Assembly: GCA_000402075.1 (NCBI GenBank)
Contig: ARWO01000009.1
Coordinates: forward strand, 1-18,185
From: Thaumarchaeota archaeon SCGC AAA007-O23
Lineage (GTDB): Archaea; Thermoproteota; Nitrososphaeria; Nitrososphaerales; Nitrosopumilaceae
Reading direction: 5' to 3'
DNA length: 18,185 bases
Below are positions 6,586 through 13,757 of the stretch, one piece after another. The translations under genes and the position numbers were made by a program. Each line of letters starts with the position of its first letter. The first letter of the stretch is position 1. The notes beneath the pieces were generated by a model that saw nothing but the letters and a program-made list of their open reading frames with translations, had not been told where the DNA came from and did no database searches.

Positions 6586-7773
6586 ATGAAACAAAAGGCA
6601 ATACTCGCATTTTCAGGCGGATTGGATACTTCTGTTGTAGTAAAGTATCTGCAAGAAAAACACAACATGGATGTTATTACAGTTACAGTTGATGTTGGGC
6701 AAGAAGATGACTACAAAAAAATTTCAGCAAAGGCAAAAAAACTTGGAGTAAAAAAACATTACAACATAGATGCGAGGAAAGAATTTGTTTCTGATTATAT
6801 CTTTCCTGCAATCAAAGCTAATGCACTATACCAAAAAAAATATTGCCTAGCTACTGCACTTGCTCGACCATTAATTGCTCGAAAAGTATTAGATATTGCA
6901 AAAAAAGAAAAAGTTACCTCACTTGCACATGGATGCTCAGGTAAAGGTAATGATCAAGTAAGGTTTGACTTGACCTTCCATGCAGGTTCCAACCTACCAA
7001 TAATTGCACCAATAAGGGATCTTAATTTAGACAGGACAGAGGAATTAAAATTTGCAAAAAAACATGGGATTAAGATCGAAAATGTAGCAAAAAAGTTTAG
7101 TATTGATCAGAACTTATGGGGTCGTGCAATTGAGGGTGGAGTTTTAGAGAATCCTAACAATGAACCTCCTGACGATGCCTTCATCTGGGTAAAAACAAAA
7201 AATCTTCCTAACAAACCAATGTATCTAACGATAAAGTTTGAAAAAGGAATTCCTGTAGCGGTGAATGGAAAATCTATGAACCCTATAAAATTAATCGATT
7301 ACATTAACAAAAAGGCAGGTTCCTGTGGCGTTGGTATTATTGATCATATTGAAGATCGTGTAGTTGGAATAAAATCACGTGAAGTCTATGAAACTCCTGC
7401 TGCTGCCTGTTTGATCGAAGCCCATTCTGACTTGGAAAAGATGGTACATACTAAACATGAAACAAAATTCAAGTCGCTGGTAGATGATGAGTGGTCTTGG
7501 TTGGTGTACTCTGGTCTTTGGGAGGATCCATTAAAAAACGATCTTGACATGTTCATACAGGAAACACAAAAACGAGTATCGGGGACTGTAAAACTGAAGT
7601 TATACAAGGGAAGTCTTAGGGTAGTTGGTCGCGAATCAAAGTATTCATTATACAGTCATAAAATTGCAACTTATGGAAAAGGCTCAAAGTTTGACCAAAA
7701 ATTGGCAAAAGGTTTTGTGGAATTATGGGGAATGCAGTCAACAGAAGCTAATAAATTACAAAAGAAAAAGTGA
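6586..7773 (+). CDS. argG: Argininosuccinate synthase
   Basis: A 395-residue cytoplasmic enzyme that joins citrulline and aspartate using ATP, the penultimate step of arginine synthesis. The N-terminal PP-loop ATP site SGGLDTS is at residues 10-16. HGCSGKGNDQVRF (115-127) is the conserved citrulline/aspartate-binding segment, and ENPNNEPPDDAF and SREVYETPAA follow as in other ArgG proteins. The length is normal (about 400). The stop codon lies 8 nt before the first lysW, followed directly by a LysX/ArgX-type ligase, which ties that carrier/ligase pair to arginine rather than lysine. Carbamoyltransferase (argF) and lyase (argH) are not in the window. Confidence 0.96.
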   Translation: MKQKAILAFSGGLDTSVVVKYLQEKHNMDVITVTVDVGQEDDYKKISAKAKKLGVKKHYNIDARKEFVSDYIFPAIKANALYQKKYCLATALARPLIARKVLDIAKKEKVTSLAHGCSGKGNDQVRFDLTFHAGSNLPIIAPIRDLNLDRTEELKFAKKHGIKIENVAKKFSIDQNLWGRAIEGGVLENPNNEPPDDAFIWVKTKNLPNKPMYLTIKFEKGIPVAVNGKSMNPIKLIDYINKKAGSCGVGIIDHIEDRVVGIKSREVYETPAAACLIEAHSDLEKMVHTKHETKFKSLVDDEWSWLVYSGLWEDPLKNDLDMFIQETQKRVSGTVKLKLYKGSLRVVGRESKYSLYSHKIATYGKGSKFDQKLAKGFVELWGMQSTEANKLQKKK

Positions 7774-7781
7774 AAAAAATT

Positions 7782-7949
7782 ATGAAATGCCCAGAATGTG
7801 ATGCGAATCTAAATATCCCTGAAGACGCTGCTGTTGGCGAGATTGTTTCCTGTAGTGATTGTGGAGCAGACTATGAAATTTCAAAGAAAGACGGTTCTAC
7901 GGTTGAAATCAAGGAAGCTGAAACAGTAGGCGAAGATTGGGGAGAATAA
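7782..7949 (+). CDS. lysW: Amino-group carrier protein LysW (copy 1, ends in Glu)
   Basis: A 55-residue acidic protein that carries the growing amino acid in the LysW pathway, shielding its amino group. I translated it by hand: MKCPECDANLNIPEDAAVGE at the start and ETVGEDWGE at the end. Two CxxC pairs (C3/C6 and C24/C27) form the zinc knuckle. The conserved C-terminal EDWGE supplies the terminal Glu whose gamma-carboxylate is linked to glutamate or 2-aminoadipate. The gene sits between argG (8-nt gap) and the ligase gene, whose TTG start abuts this stop codon. The arginine-side role is inferred from that context. No clear Shine-Dalgarno sequence precedes the ATG. Confidence 0.93.
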   Translation: MKCPECDANLNIPEDAAVGEIVSCSDCGADYEISKKDGSTVEIKEAETVGEDWGE

Positions 7950-8807
7950 TTGTCAAAAATTTGCATAGTATTTGACCGACTAAGAACGGAAGAAAAGATG
8001 CTTCAGAAAGAGGCAGTAAAACTTGGGCATGATACCTCTCTTATTGATGCTAAAACCACACAAATCAACACATCTAGTCAAACACAAGATTTTGACTTTG
8101 GGGATATAGTCTTAGAACGCTGTGTTAGTTACTATAGGGGATTATACTTTACTGCTTGTCTAGAATTTTTAGACATTCCTGTCATCAACGAGTTTAATGT
8201 TTCTACCATCTGTGGGAACAAGCTATTAACATCAATGCTGTTAAAAAAGAACAACATCCCAACACCAAAGACATACTTTTCTTTTTCTGGTGACGCGGCA
8301 CGAGAAAATCTTGATAAGATTGGTTACCCTGTAGTAATAAAACCAATTATTGGAAGTTGGGGTAGGAACGTTATACCTCTTAAGGACAAGGACACAGCAG
8401 ATGCAATCATTGAACAACGAGAAATTACTGATGGTCCTTTGGATAGAATTTTCTATCTTCAAGAGATGATAGACCGACCTCCAAGAGACATTAGAGTAAT
8501 TACGATTGGAGATAAGGCAGTTACTGCAATGTATAGAAAATCTTCAGGTAGTTTCAAGACAAATATTGCACTGGGTGCAGAACCTGAAATTTGTGATATA
8601 ACAAATGAAATAGAAGACTTGTGTGCAAAAGCCTCAAAGGCTGTTGGTGGGGGAATTCTTGGAGTTGACTTGATGGAAGACAAAGAAAAGGGGCTAGTTG
8701 TACATGAAGTGAACAATACTGTAGAGTTTAAGGGTCTAGTCAAAGTCTCAAACGTAAACATCCCAAAAGAAATGATTGAGTTCGTACGAAACTCGATTAG
8801 AAAGTAA
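7950..8807 (+). CDS. argX: LysW ligase, ArgX/LysX type (copy 1; probably glutamate-LysW ligase)
   Basis: A 285-residue RimK-like ATP-grasp enzyme that forms an isopeptide bond between the LysW C-terminal Glu and the amino group of glutamate (ArgX) or 2-aminoadipate (LysX). Motifs: ERCVSYYRG (56-64), IIGSWGRN (133-140), RPPRDIRV (176-183), GVDLMED (238-244) and HEVNNTVEFK (252-261) with metal-binding residues. The substrate loop reads KTNIALGAEPEIC (203-215). It differs from the NTxxGGxAExC form of the second copy, which is closer to Thermus LysX as I remember it. With argG two genes upstream, ArgX is the better call. A dual-specificity enzyme is possible. The start is TTG at 7950, directly after the LysW TAA. 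Confidence 0.82.
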   Translation: MSKICIVFDRLRTEEKMLQKEAVKLGHDTSLIDAKTTQINTSSQTQDFDFGDIVLERCVSYYRGLYFTACLEFLDIPVINEFNVSTICGNKLLTSMLLKKNNIPTPKTYFSFSGDAARENLDKIGYPVVIKPIIGSWGRNVIPLKDKDTADAIIEQREITDGPLDRIFYLQEMIDRPPRDIRVITIGDKAVTAMYRKSSGSFKTNIALGAEPEICDITNEIEDLCAKASKAVGGGILGVDLMEDKEKGLVVHEVNNTVEFKGLVKVSNVNIPKEMIEFVRNSIRK

Positions 8808-8811
8808 ACCG

Positions 8812-8833
8812 TTAATAATAATAATAAATTATA
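8812..8833 (+). promoter_or_regulatory. AT-rich promoter region of lysY-lysZ-lysJ-lrp
   Basis: The 47-nt gap after argX is nearly pure A/T here: TTAATAATAATAATAAATTATA-type sequence, ending about 21 nt before the lysY ATG at 8855. A TATA box within it (AATAAATTATA, 8823-8833) would allow the lysY operon to be transcribed separately from argG-lysW-argX. Read-through is equally possible. Confidence 0.4.
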
Positions 8834-8854
8834 CCAAATCCGAATGATGTTACA

Positions 8855-9907
8855 ATGAAAGTTGGAATAGTAGGTGCGTCTGGATATGTTGGCGGTGAAG
8901 TAGTCCGTCTACTGTTAAGTCACCCTGAAGCTGAAGTCTCGATGGTTACATCAACGAAACATGTTGGAGAATATCTGCATAGAATACACCCAAGCCTAAA
9001 GGGTTTTACAGAATTAACATTTTCGGAACTTGATTATGACAAAATGTCAGATAACTGTGATTTAGTTTTCACTGCAGTACCACATGGAACCGCAACCGAG
9101 ATTGTAAAGACATTTTATGATAGGGGAATGAAAATTATTGATCTTAGTGCAGATTATAGATTACACAATGCTGATGACTATACAAAATGGTATGGTTGGG
9201 AACATCCACATCCTGATTACTTGTCAAAATCCATATTCGGTGTTCCAGAACTTCATAGGGACAAAATCAAAAATGCACAGTTAGTTTCTTGCCCAGGATG
9301 TATGGCAGTGACATCTACGCTTGCATTATACCCACTGATCAAAAATGATCTTATTGACACGGACCACATAGTTGTTGACTCAAAAATTGGTTCGTCTGGT
9401 GCTGGTGCAGGAGGTACATCTGGTACACAACATGCAATGAGAGCTGGAGTAATTCGACCTTACAAGCCTGCAAAACACCGTCATACGGGCGAAATTGAAC
9501 AGGAACTTAGTGAGATTGCTGGGAAAAAAATCAAAGTTTCAATGAGCCCACATGCAGTAGATGTAGTTCGAGGAATTCTTTGTACGAATCACACATTCTT
9601 GAAAAAGGAAGTTAATGAAAAGGAAATTTGGAAAATTTATCGTGCTGAATTTGGCGAGGAACCATTCATCAGGCTAATACGTGACAAAAATGGCTTGTAT
9701 AAGTTTCCTGACCCAAAGTTTGTAGTTGGTTCAAACTTTTGTGATATTGGATTCGATCTTGATGAGGATAACAACCGATTGATTGCACTTTCTGCGTCTG
9801 ACAACTTGATGAGAGGTGCGGCAGGATCTGCGGTTCAAAACATGAACATAATGTCAGGCTTTGATGAGAAGCAAGGAATTATGTATTCCCCACTCACACC
9901 AGTATAA
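8855..9907 (+). CDS. lysY: LysW-aminoadipyl/glutamyl phosphate reductase
   Basis: A 350-residue NADPH-dependent reductase, homologous to ArgC, that converts LysW-bound aminoadipyl-6-phosphate (and glutamyl-5-phosphate) to the semialdehyde. The Rossmann motif GASGYVGGEV is at residues 7-16. The catalytic Cys is C149 in SCPGCMAVTST, and KHRHTGEIEQEL (207-218) carries the conserved active-site His. The length matches LysY/ArgC. Only one such gene is visible for two LysW/ligase pairs, so it probably serves both lysine and arginine synthesis, as reported for Sulfolobus. The next gene follows after a 3-nt gap. Confidence 0.92.
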   Translation: MKVGIVGASGYVGGEVVRLLLSHPEAEVSMVTSTKHVGEYLHRIHPSLKGFTELTFSELDYDKMSDNCDLVFTAVPHGTATEIVKTFYDRGMKIIDLSADYRLHNADDYTKWYGWEHPHPDYLSKSIFGVPELHRDKIKNAQLVSCPGCMAVTSTLALYPLIKNDLIDTDHIVVDSKIGSSGAGAGGTSGTQHAMRAGVIRPYKPAKHRHTGEIEQELSEIAGKKIKVSMSPHAVDVVRGILCTNHTFLKKEVNEKEIWKIYRAEFGEEPFIRLIRDKNGLYKFPDPKFVVGSNFCDIGFDLDEDNNRLIALSASDNLMRGAAGSAVQNMNIMSGFDEKQGIMYSPLTPV

Positions 9908-9910
9908 CAA

Positions 9911-10714
9911 ATGATTACAATCAAAATTGGAGGGAGTGTAGTTAATGACTTACATCCCTCTGTTGTAGCGGACATAAAAAAAGTAGTAGAGCAAGAAGAA
10001 GTAATTCTAGTTCATGGTGGGGGAAAGGAGGTTACCAAAGTAACGAAGCAGTTAGGCAAGGAACCAAAGTTCGTTGTTTCCCCTGGCGGTGTAAAGAGTA
10101 GGTATACCGACTTGGAAACTGCAGAAATTTTTACTATGGTTATGTCTGGAAGGATCAATAAAACAATTGTAAGGATGTTACAAAAAAATGGAATAGACGC
10201 TGTAGGTTTATCTGGAATAGATGGAAAAATAATTCAGGCCGACAGAAAGAAAAAACTCATAATAATGAATGAAAAAGGACGAAAGCAAGCTATTGATGGC
10301 GGATATACAGGTAAAATCACACAAGTTAATGCATCTCTGATAAAGTCTATACTTGAGCAGGGCTATACACCAGTAATTTCTCCAATAGCAATTAGCGAGG
10401 AATCTGACTTTCTCAACGTAGATGGCGATAGAGCAGCTGCTAACATTGCAGGACAAGTAAAGACTGACAAGGTTTTATTCCTAACAAATGTTGATGGGCT
10501 GTTAATGGACGAGAAACTAGTGGATACTTTAACGCTAGCGAAAGCAAAAGAAATTTTGCCGCAAATTGGATTTGGCATGGAAAAGAAAATACTTGCTGCA
10601 ACTGAAGCGCTTGAGATGGGAGTAACGGAAGCAATAATTGCAAATGGTCAAAGGGAAAACCCCATATCATCTGCAATTGCACATAATCATTGTACGGTAA
10701 TCAAAAATGACTGA
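9911..10714 (+). CDS. lysZ: LysW-aminoadipate/glutamate kinase
   Basis: A 267-residue amino acid kinase of the ArgB/NAGK fold that phosphorylates the side-chain carboxylate of the LysW-bound amino acid. Visible: KIGGS (5-9) and HGGGK (35-39) for phosphate binding, SRYTD (63-67), GLSGIDG (99-105), and FLNVDGDRAAANIAG for the nucleotide side. The SRYTD region replaces the arginine-contacting sequence of acetylglutamate kinases, which fits LysZ. It lies 3 nt after lysY and overlaps lysJ by 8 nt, so the proteins are likely made in step. Probably shared between lysine and arginine synthesis. Confidence 0.91.
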   Translation: MITIKIGGSVVNDLHPSVVADIKKVVEQEEVILVHGGGKEVTKVTKQLGKEPKFVVSPGGVKSRYTDLETAEIFTMVMSGRINKTIVRMLQKNGIDAVGLSGIDGKIIQADRKKKLIIMNEKGRKQAIDGGYTGKITQVNASLIKSILEQGYTPVISPIAISEESDFLNVDGDRAAANIAGQVKTDKVLFLTNVDGLLMDEKLVDTLTLAKAKEILPQIGFGMEKKILAATEALEMGVTEAIIANGQRENPISSAIAHNHCTVIKND

Positions 10715-11882
10715 GGATCAATATTTAGGAAATCTTTACCAGAGATTTCCTGTAACCATAGAAAAGGGACTAGGCTCTCATGTATGGGATACCGATAACA
10801 ACGAGTACATTGATTGCATGGGAGGATATGGAGTTGCACTGGTTGGTCATAGAAATGAGCGTGTTGTAAACGCGATTAAATCTCAAATTGACAAAGTGAT
10901 TACTGTTCACAGCTCTTTCTACAATAAGACTAGGGAGGAGTTTTTACAGACTTTGATCGACGCTGCACCATCAGGACTTTCTCAGGTTCACCTCAACAAT
11001 AGTGGAGCTGAGTCTGTAGAGGCTGCTATAAAATTCGCGAGGAAATTCACTGGCAAAAAGAAAATGGTCGCAATGAAAGGTTCCTATCATGGAAAATCCA
11101 TGGGTGCCCTATCACTAACCTTCAATCCAAAGTACAGAGAACCATTTCAACCTCTTGTTGAAAAGGTATCATTTTCACCATATGGAGATGTAAATGCATT
11201 ACGCGATGTTGTTGATAAGGATACAGCATTTGTAATCTTAGAACCTATTCAAGGGGAAAGTGGAATTCATGTACCACCTGAAGGATTTTTACAAGAAGTT
11301 AGAAAGATATGTGATGAAAATGATATCCTGCTAATATTTGACGAAATTCAATCGGGATTGGGTAGAACTGGACGTATGTGGGCATCAGAACATTGGAAAA
11401 CAGTTCCGGATATAATGTGTCTTGCCAAGGGAATTGCTGGCGGAGTTCCCATGGGTGTTACGTTAGTAAGACCAGATATACTATCTGTGATGAAAAAAGG
11501 AGAACACTCATCTACATTTGGAGGAAACCCGCTAGCGTGCGCTGCAGGAACTGCTACACTTCATGCACTAACACAAGATGGTTTGATTGAAAACGCAAAA
11601 AGTATGGGAGAAAAATTTTCGCATGGTTTGGAAGAGCTCAAATCTAAACATAAAATCATTAGAGAAGTTAGAGGCAAAGGGCTAATGATTGGTGTTGAAT
11701 TGAAATTTGAAGTAAAGGACATCTTAATGGAAGGAATCAAAAACGGATTGCTGCTCTTGTACTCTGGCAGAAACATCCTAAGATTTCTTCCTCCGTTGGT
11801 CATTTCTGAGGAAGACACTGTAAAAACACTACAAATACTAGATAAATTACTCACAAACGAGGAGAATAGAAGAAATGCATAA
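10707..11882 (+). CDS. lysJ: LysW-lysine/ornithine aminotransferase
   Basis: A 391-residue class III PLP-dependent aminotransferase (ArgD/LysJ). It transfers an amino group, normally from glutamate, to the LysW-bound semialdehyde. NNSGAESVEAAIKFAR (97-112) and FDEIQSGLGRTG (211-222) are the PLP-binding motifs. The Schiff-base Lys is K241 in CLAKGIAGGVPMG, and HSSTFGGNPLACAA (267-280) completes the site from the neighbouring subunit. The length is normal for the family (about 390). It overlaps both neighbours by 8 nt. Confidence 0.93.
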   Translation: MTEDQYLGNLYQRFPVTIEKGLGSHVWDTDNNEYIDCMGGYGVALVGHRNERVVNAIKSQIDKVITVHSSFYNKTREEFLQTLIDAAPSGLSQVHLNNSGAESVEAAIKFARKFTGKKKMVAMKGSYHGKSMGALSLTFNPKYREPFQPLVEKVSFSPYGDVNALRDVVDKDTAFVILEPIQGESGIHVPPEGFLQEVRKICDENDILLIFDEIQSGLGRTGRMWASEHWKTVPDIMCLAKGIAGGVPMGVTLVRPDILSVMKKGEHSSTFGGNPLACAAGTATLHALTQDGLIENAKSMGEKFSHGLEELKSKHKIIREVRGKGLMIGVELKFEVKDILMEGIKNGLLLLYSGRNILRFLPPLVISEEDTVKTLQILDKLLTNEENRRNA

Positions 11883-12291
11883 GGACAAAGTAGATGAACA
11901 TATTTTGGAATTTTTGCGTAAGGATTCCAGAGAATCTTTTGTTGAAATTGGGAAACAACTGAAACTTTCAGAATCGGCTATCAGACATAGAGTAAAAAAT
12001 ATGGTTGATAACGGAGCAATAACTAAATTCACAGTAGAAGAAGGAGGAGGCCAACCAGAGGCGCTCGTTCTGGTGTCAGCTGATTCATCAATTGATACAT
12101 CAAAGGTTTCTTTAAAACTCACAAAACTCAACGGGATAAAAAAAATATATGAAATTACTGGCCAGTATGATATCTGTGTAATCGTTCAGGCGCCAACCAT
12201 AAGCGAGATTAACACATGTATTGATAATTTGCGAAAAATTAGTGGTGTAACTGACACCAACACTGTAATAATTCTTAAAACTATATCATAG
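11875..12291 (+). CDS. Lrp/AsnC-family transcription regulator (LysM-like)
   Basis: A 138-residue regulator. Residues 5-50 form the winged HTH (DEHILEFLRKDSRESFVEIG followed by LSESAIRHRVKNM). Residues about 62-138 form the RAM ligand-binding domain, with the effector-site pattern EITGQYDICVIV. Lrp-type proteins of this kind sense amino acids. In Sulfolobus the related LysM controls lysWXJK in response to lysine, and this gene is last in the lysYZJ operon just before the homocitrate synthase operon, so local control is likely (inference). A GAGGAG Shine-Dalgarno sequence sits at 11859-11864 inside lysJ, supporting the ATG at 11875. A perfect GACGAT palindrome begins at the last base of its stop codon. 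Confidence 0.87.
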   Translation: MHKDKVDEHILEFLRKDSRESFVEIGKQLKLSESAIRHRVKNMVDNGAITKFTVEEGGGQPEALVLVSADSSIDTSKVSLKLTKLNGIKKIYEITGQYDICVIVQAPTISEINTCIDNLRKISGVTDTNTVIILKTIS

Positions 12292-12303
12292 ACGATAATC
12301 GTC
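12291..12303. promoter_or_regulatory. Perfect palindrome, candidate operator
   Basis: GACGATAATCGTC has two 6-bp arms around one central base. The loop is too small for a stable RNA hairpin, so a dimeric regulator site is more likely than a terminator. It lies in the 115-nt gap between the Lrp gene and homocitrate synthase. Related half sites (CGACGAT and ACGAT) recur just before the TATA box at 12351-12368. Confidence 0.45.
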
Positions 12304-12350
12304 ACATTTTTGTAAACGCTAACTAATTTAGGATCAATTGGTTTCTAAAA

Positions 12351-12368
12351 CGACGATCTTAGTACGAT
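12351..12368. promoter_or_regulatory. Repeated ACGAT half sites next to the promoter
   Basis: CGACGATCTTAGTACGAT contains two ACGAT units 11 bp apart, about one helical turn. They share the core of the palindrome at 12291-12303 and sit directly upstream of the TATA-like box at 12371-12380. Binding here would touch the site of transcription factor B or be well placed for activation. Regulatory role inferred. Confidence 0.35.
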
Positions 12369-12370
12369 TA

Positions 12371-12380
12371 TATTTATATT
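12371..12380 (+). promoter_or_regulatory. TATA box of the lysine operon (homocitrate synthase onward)
   Basis: TATTTATATT is a strong archaeal TATA-type box ending 26 nt before the ATG at 12407. Transcription should start within a few bases of the ATG, giving a leaderless or near-leaderless mRNA. No Shine-Dalgarno sequence precedes this ATG, which agrees. Confidence 0.6.
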
Positions 12381-12406
12381 AATGATTTTATACAACGAAT
12401 TCAGCA

Positions 12407-13576
12407 ATGAATGATCCGAATTACTATGCAGAGGAATATAACTCCATTGAGAAGGAACCTAAGAAAATAAGAGTTTTAGATTCTACACTAAGGGAGGGAG
12501 AACAACATCCAGGCGTTTCATTTACTGTTAAACAAAGAATTCAGATTGCCTGGGAACTTGATTACTTTGGTGTTGATCAGATTGAGATATCACCAATTAT
12601 TTCTAATGATCACGCTGAAGCAACTAAAACAATTATCAAACAGGGACTACGAGCAGACATTGTTGCACATGGAAGAGCACTGAATGATGACATTGATATT
12701 TCATTGAAGTGTGATGCGTCTTGGGTTGCAGCATATCTCGGAATATCTGACATTCATCTAAAAGATAAGCTCCGAATATCAAGAGAGCAAGCGCTAGATA
12801 GAGCAGTTCAAACTGTTGAATACGCAAAATCACATGGGTTGAAAATTAGGTTTACTGTTGAAGATGGAAGTAGGGCTGACCCACAATTTCTGATCAATGT
12901 CTGTAAGGCAATAGAAGATGCAGGGGTGGACAGGATTAGTCTTCCTGACACTGTTGGAATCTTAAGACCCATAGGTATGTATAATTTTGTTAAGAAGGTT
13001 CGTTCTGAAATCAAAACTCCACTCGATGCACATGTTCATAATGATATTGGTTTTGCATTGGCTAATGCGTTTGCTGCATGTGACGCCGGAGCTGATCAAA
13101 TTCATACAACAATAGATGGTATTGGAGAAAGGACGGGAATACCATCTCTTGCAGAGACTGCAGTAGCACTTACCTATTTGTACAAATCACCAAATGATTT
13201 TAGGCTTGATATGCTAGCTGATCTTTCAAGACTGATTGAACAATATACAGACATTAGACCTTACGATTCAAAACCAATAGTTGGCTCTTCAGCCTACAAA
13301 CATAAGGCTGGCACACATCTTGCTGCAGTTTTGAAAAACCCAGCTGCATACGAGCCGATTCATCCAAGAATAGTAGGAAACAGACGAAGAATTGTATTTG
13401 GTGAATTAGCTGGTAAGACTGGCGCTGAATATCTAATGTCACTCTTAGGTATGAAAAAAGATACAGATAATGCAAAAAATATTGCTGCAGGTTTGAAGAA
13501 TATTAGAATGGGTGATCTACTTGATATACCACTTGAAGATGAAATGGAAAGAAAGATAATTAGTGACAAAAAATGA
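12407..13576 (+). CDS. lysS: Homocitrate synthase
   Basis: A 389-residue member of the isopropylmalate/homocitrate synthase family. It condenses 2-oxoglutarate with acetyl-CoA, the first step of lysine synthesis through 2-aminoadipate. DSTLREGEQ (25-33) has the catalytic Arg and metal Asp. HVHNDIG (209-215) supplies the two metal His, and GIGERTG (238-244) follows. RFTVEDGSR and HKAGTHLAAVLKNPAAYEPI resemble Thermus homocitrate synthase more than LeuA. LeuA's long C-terminal allosteric domain is absent. Context (lysW, ligase and lysK downstream) supports homocitrate over citramalate or isopropylmalate. Homoaconitase and homoisocitrate dehydrogenase are not in the window. Confidence 0.85.
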   Translation: MNDPNYYAEEYNSIEKEPKKIRVLDSTLREGEQHPGVSFTVKQRIQIAWELDYFGVDQIEISPIISNDHAEATKTIIKQGLRADIVAHGRALNDDIDISLKCDASWVAAYLGISDIHLKDKLRISREQALDRAVQTVEYAKSHGLKIRFTVEDGSRADPQFLINVCKAIEDAGVDRISLPDTVGILRPIGMYNFVKKVRSEIKTPLDAHVHNDIGFALANAFAACDAGADQIHTTIDGIGERTGIPSLAETAVALTYLYKSPNDFRLDMLADLSRLIEQYTDIRPYDSKPIVGSSAYKHKAGTHLAAVLKNPAAYEPIHPRIVGNRRRIVFGELAGKTGAEYLMSLLGMKKDTDNAKNIAAGLKNIRMGDLLDIPLEDEMERKIISDKK

Positions 13577-13577
13577 A

Positions 13578-13583
13578 GGAGGT
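13578..13583 (+). promoter_or_regulatory. Strong Shine-Dalgarno that fixes the second lysW start
   Basis: GGAGGT lies 6 nt before the ATG at 13590, in the 13-nt gap after homocitrate synthase. It shows that this ATG, not the in-frame ATG upstream at 13563 inside the previous gene, starts the second LysW. Confidence 0.75.
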
Positions 13584-13589
13584 ACAGAA

Positions 13590-13757
13590 ATGACTAATTG
13601 CCCTGAATGTGATGCAGGAATAGCTATTCCTGAGGATGCGGTTAATGGTGAGATTGTAACCTGTGCTGAATGTGGAGCAAGCTTCGAACTGGCTAAGGGT
13701 TCTGATGGATTTGAGCTAAAACCAGCCCAAACTGTTGGAGAGGACTGGGGGCAGTGA
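13590..13757 (+). CDS. lysW: Amino-group carrier protein LysW (copy 2, ends in Gln)
   Basis: A 55-residue LysW paralogue, the same length as copy 1 and clearly homologous. It opens MTNCPECDAGIAIPEDAVNG, has zinc CxxC pairs C4/C7 and C25/C28, and ends ...QTVGEDWGQ. The oddity is the last residue: LysW normally ends EDWGE, and the gamma-carboxylate of that Glu is the attachment point for 2-aminoadipate. Here the codon is CAG (Gln) before TGA, one base from GAG. Possible explanations are deamidation before use, use of the alpha-carboxylate, a changed role, or a sequence error. The gene is followed by the second ligase with a 4-nt GTGA overlap, and homocitrate synthase lies 13 nt upstream, so lysine synthesis is the likely role. 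Confidence 0.9.
   Translation: MTNCPECDAGIAIPEDAVNGEIVTCAECGASFELAKGSDGFELKPAQTVGEDWGQ

Noticed and set aside
6477..6668. 63-residue minus-strand open frame upstream of the ABC operon
   Set aside because: It covers the argG promoter and the start of argG on the opposite strand, shows no family pattern, and would block the divergent promoters.
8812..8828. TAA/ATA trinucleotide repeat
   Set aside because: It is short and best explained as part of an AT-rich promoter. No evidence of a functional microsatellite.
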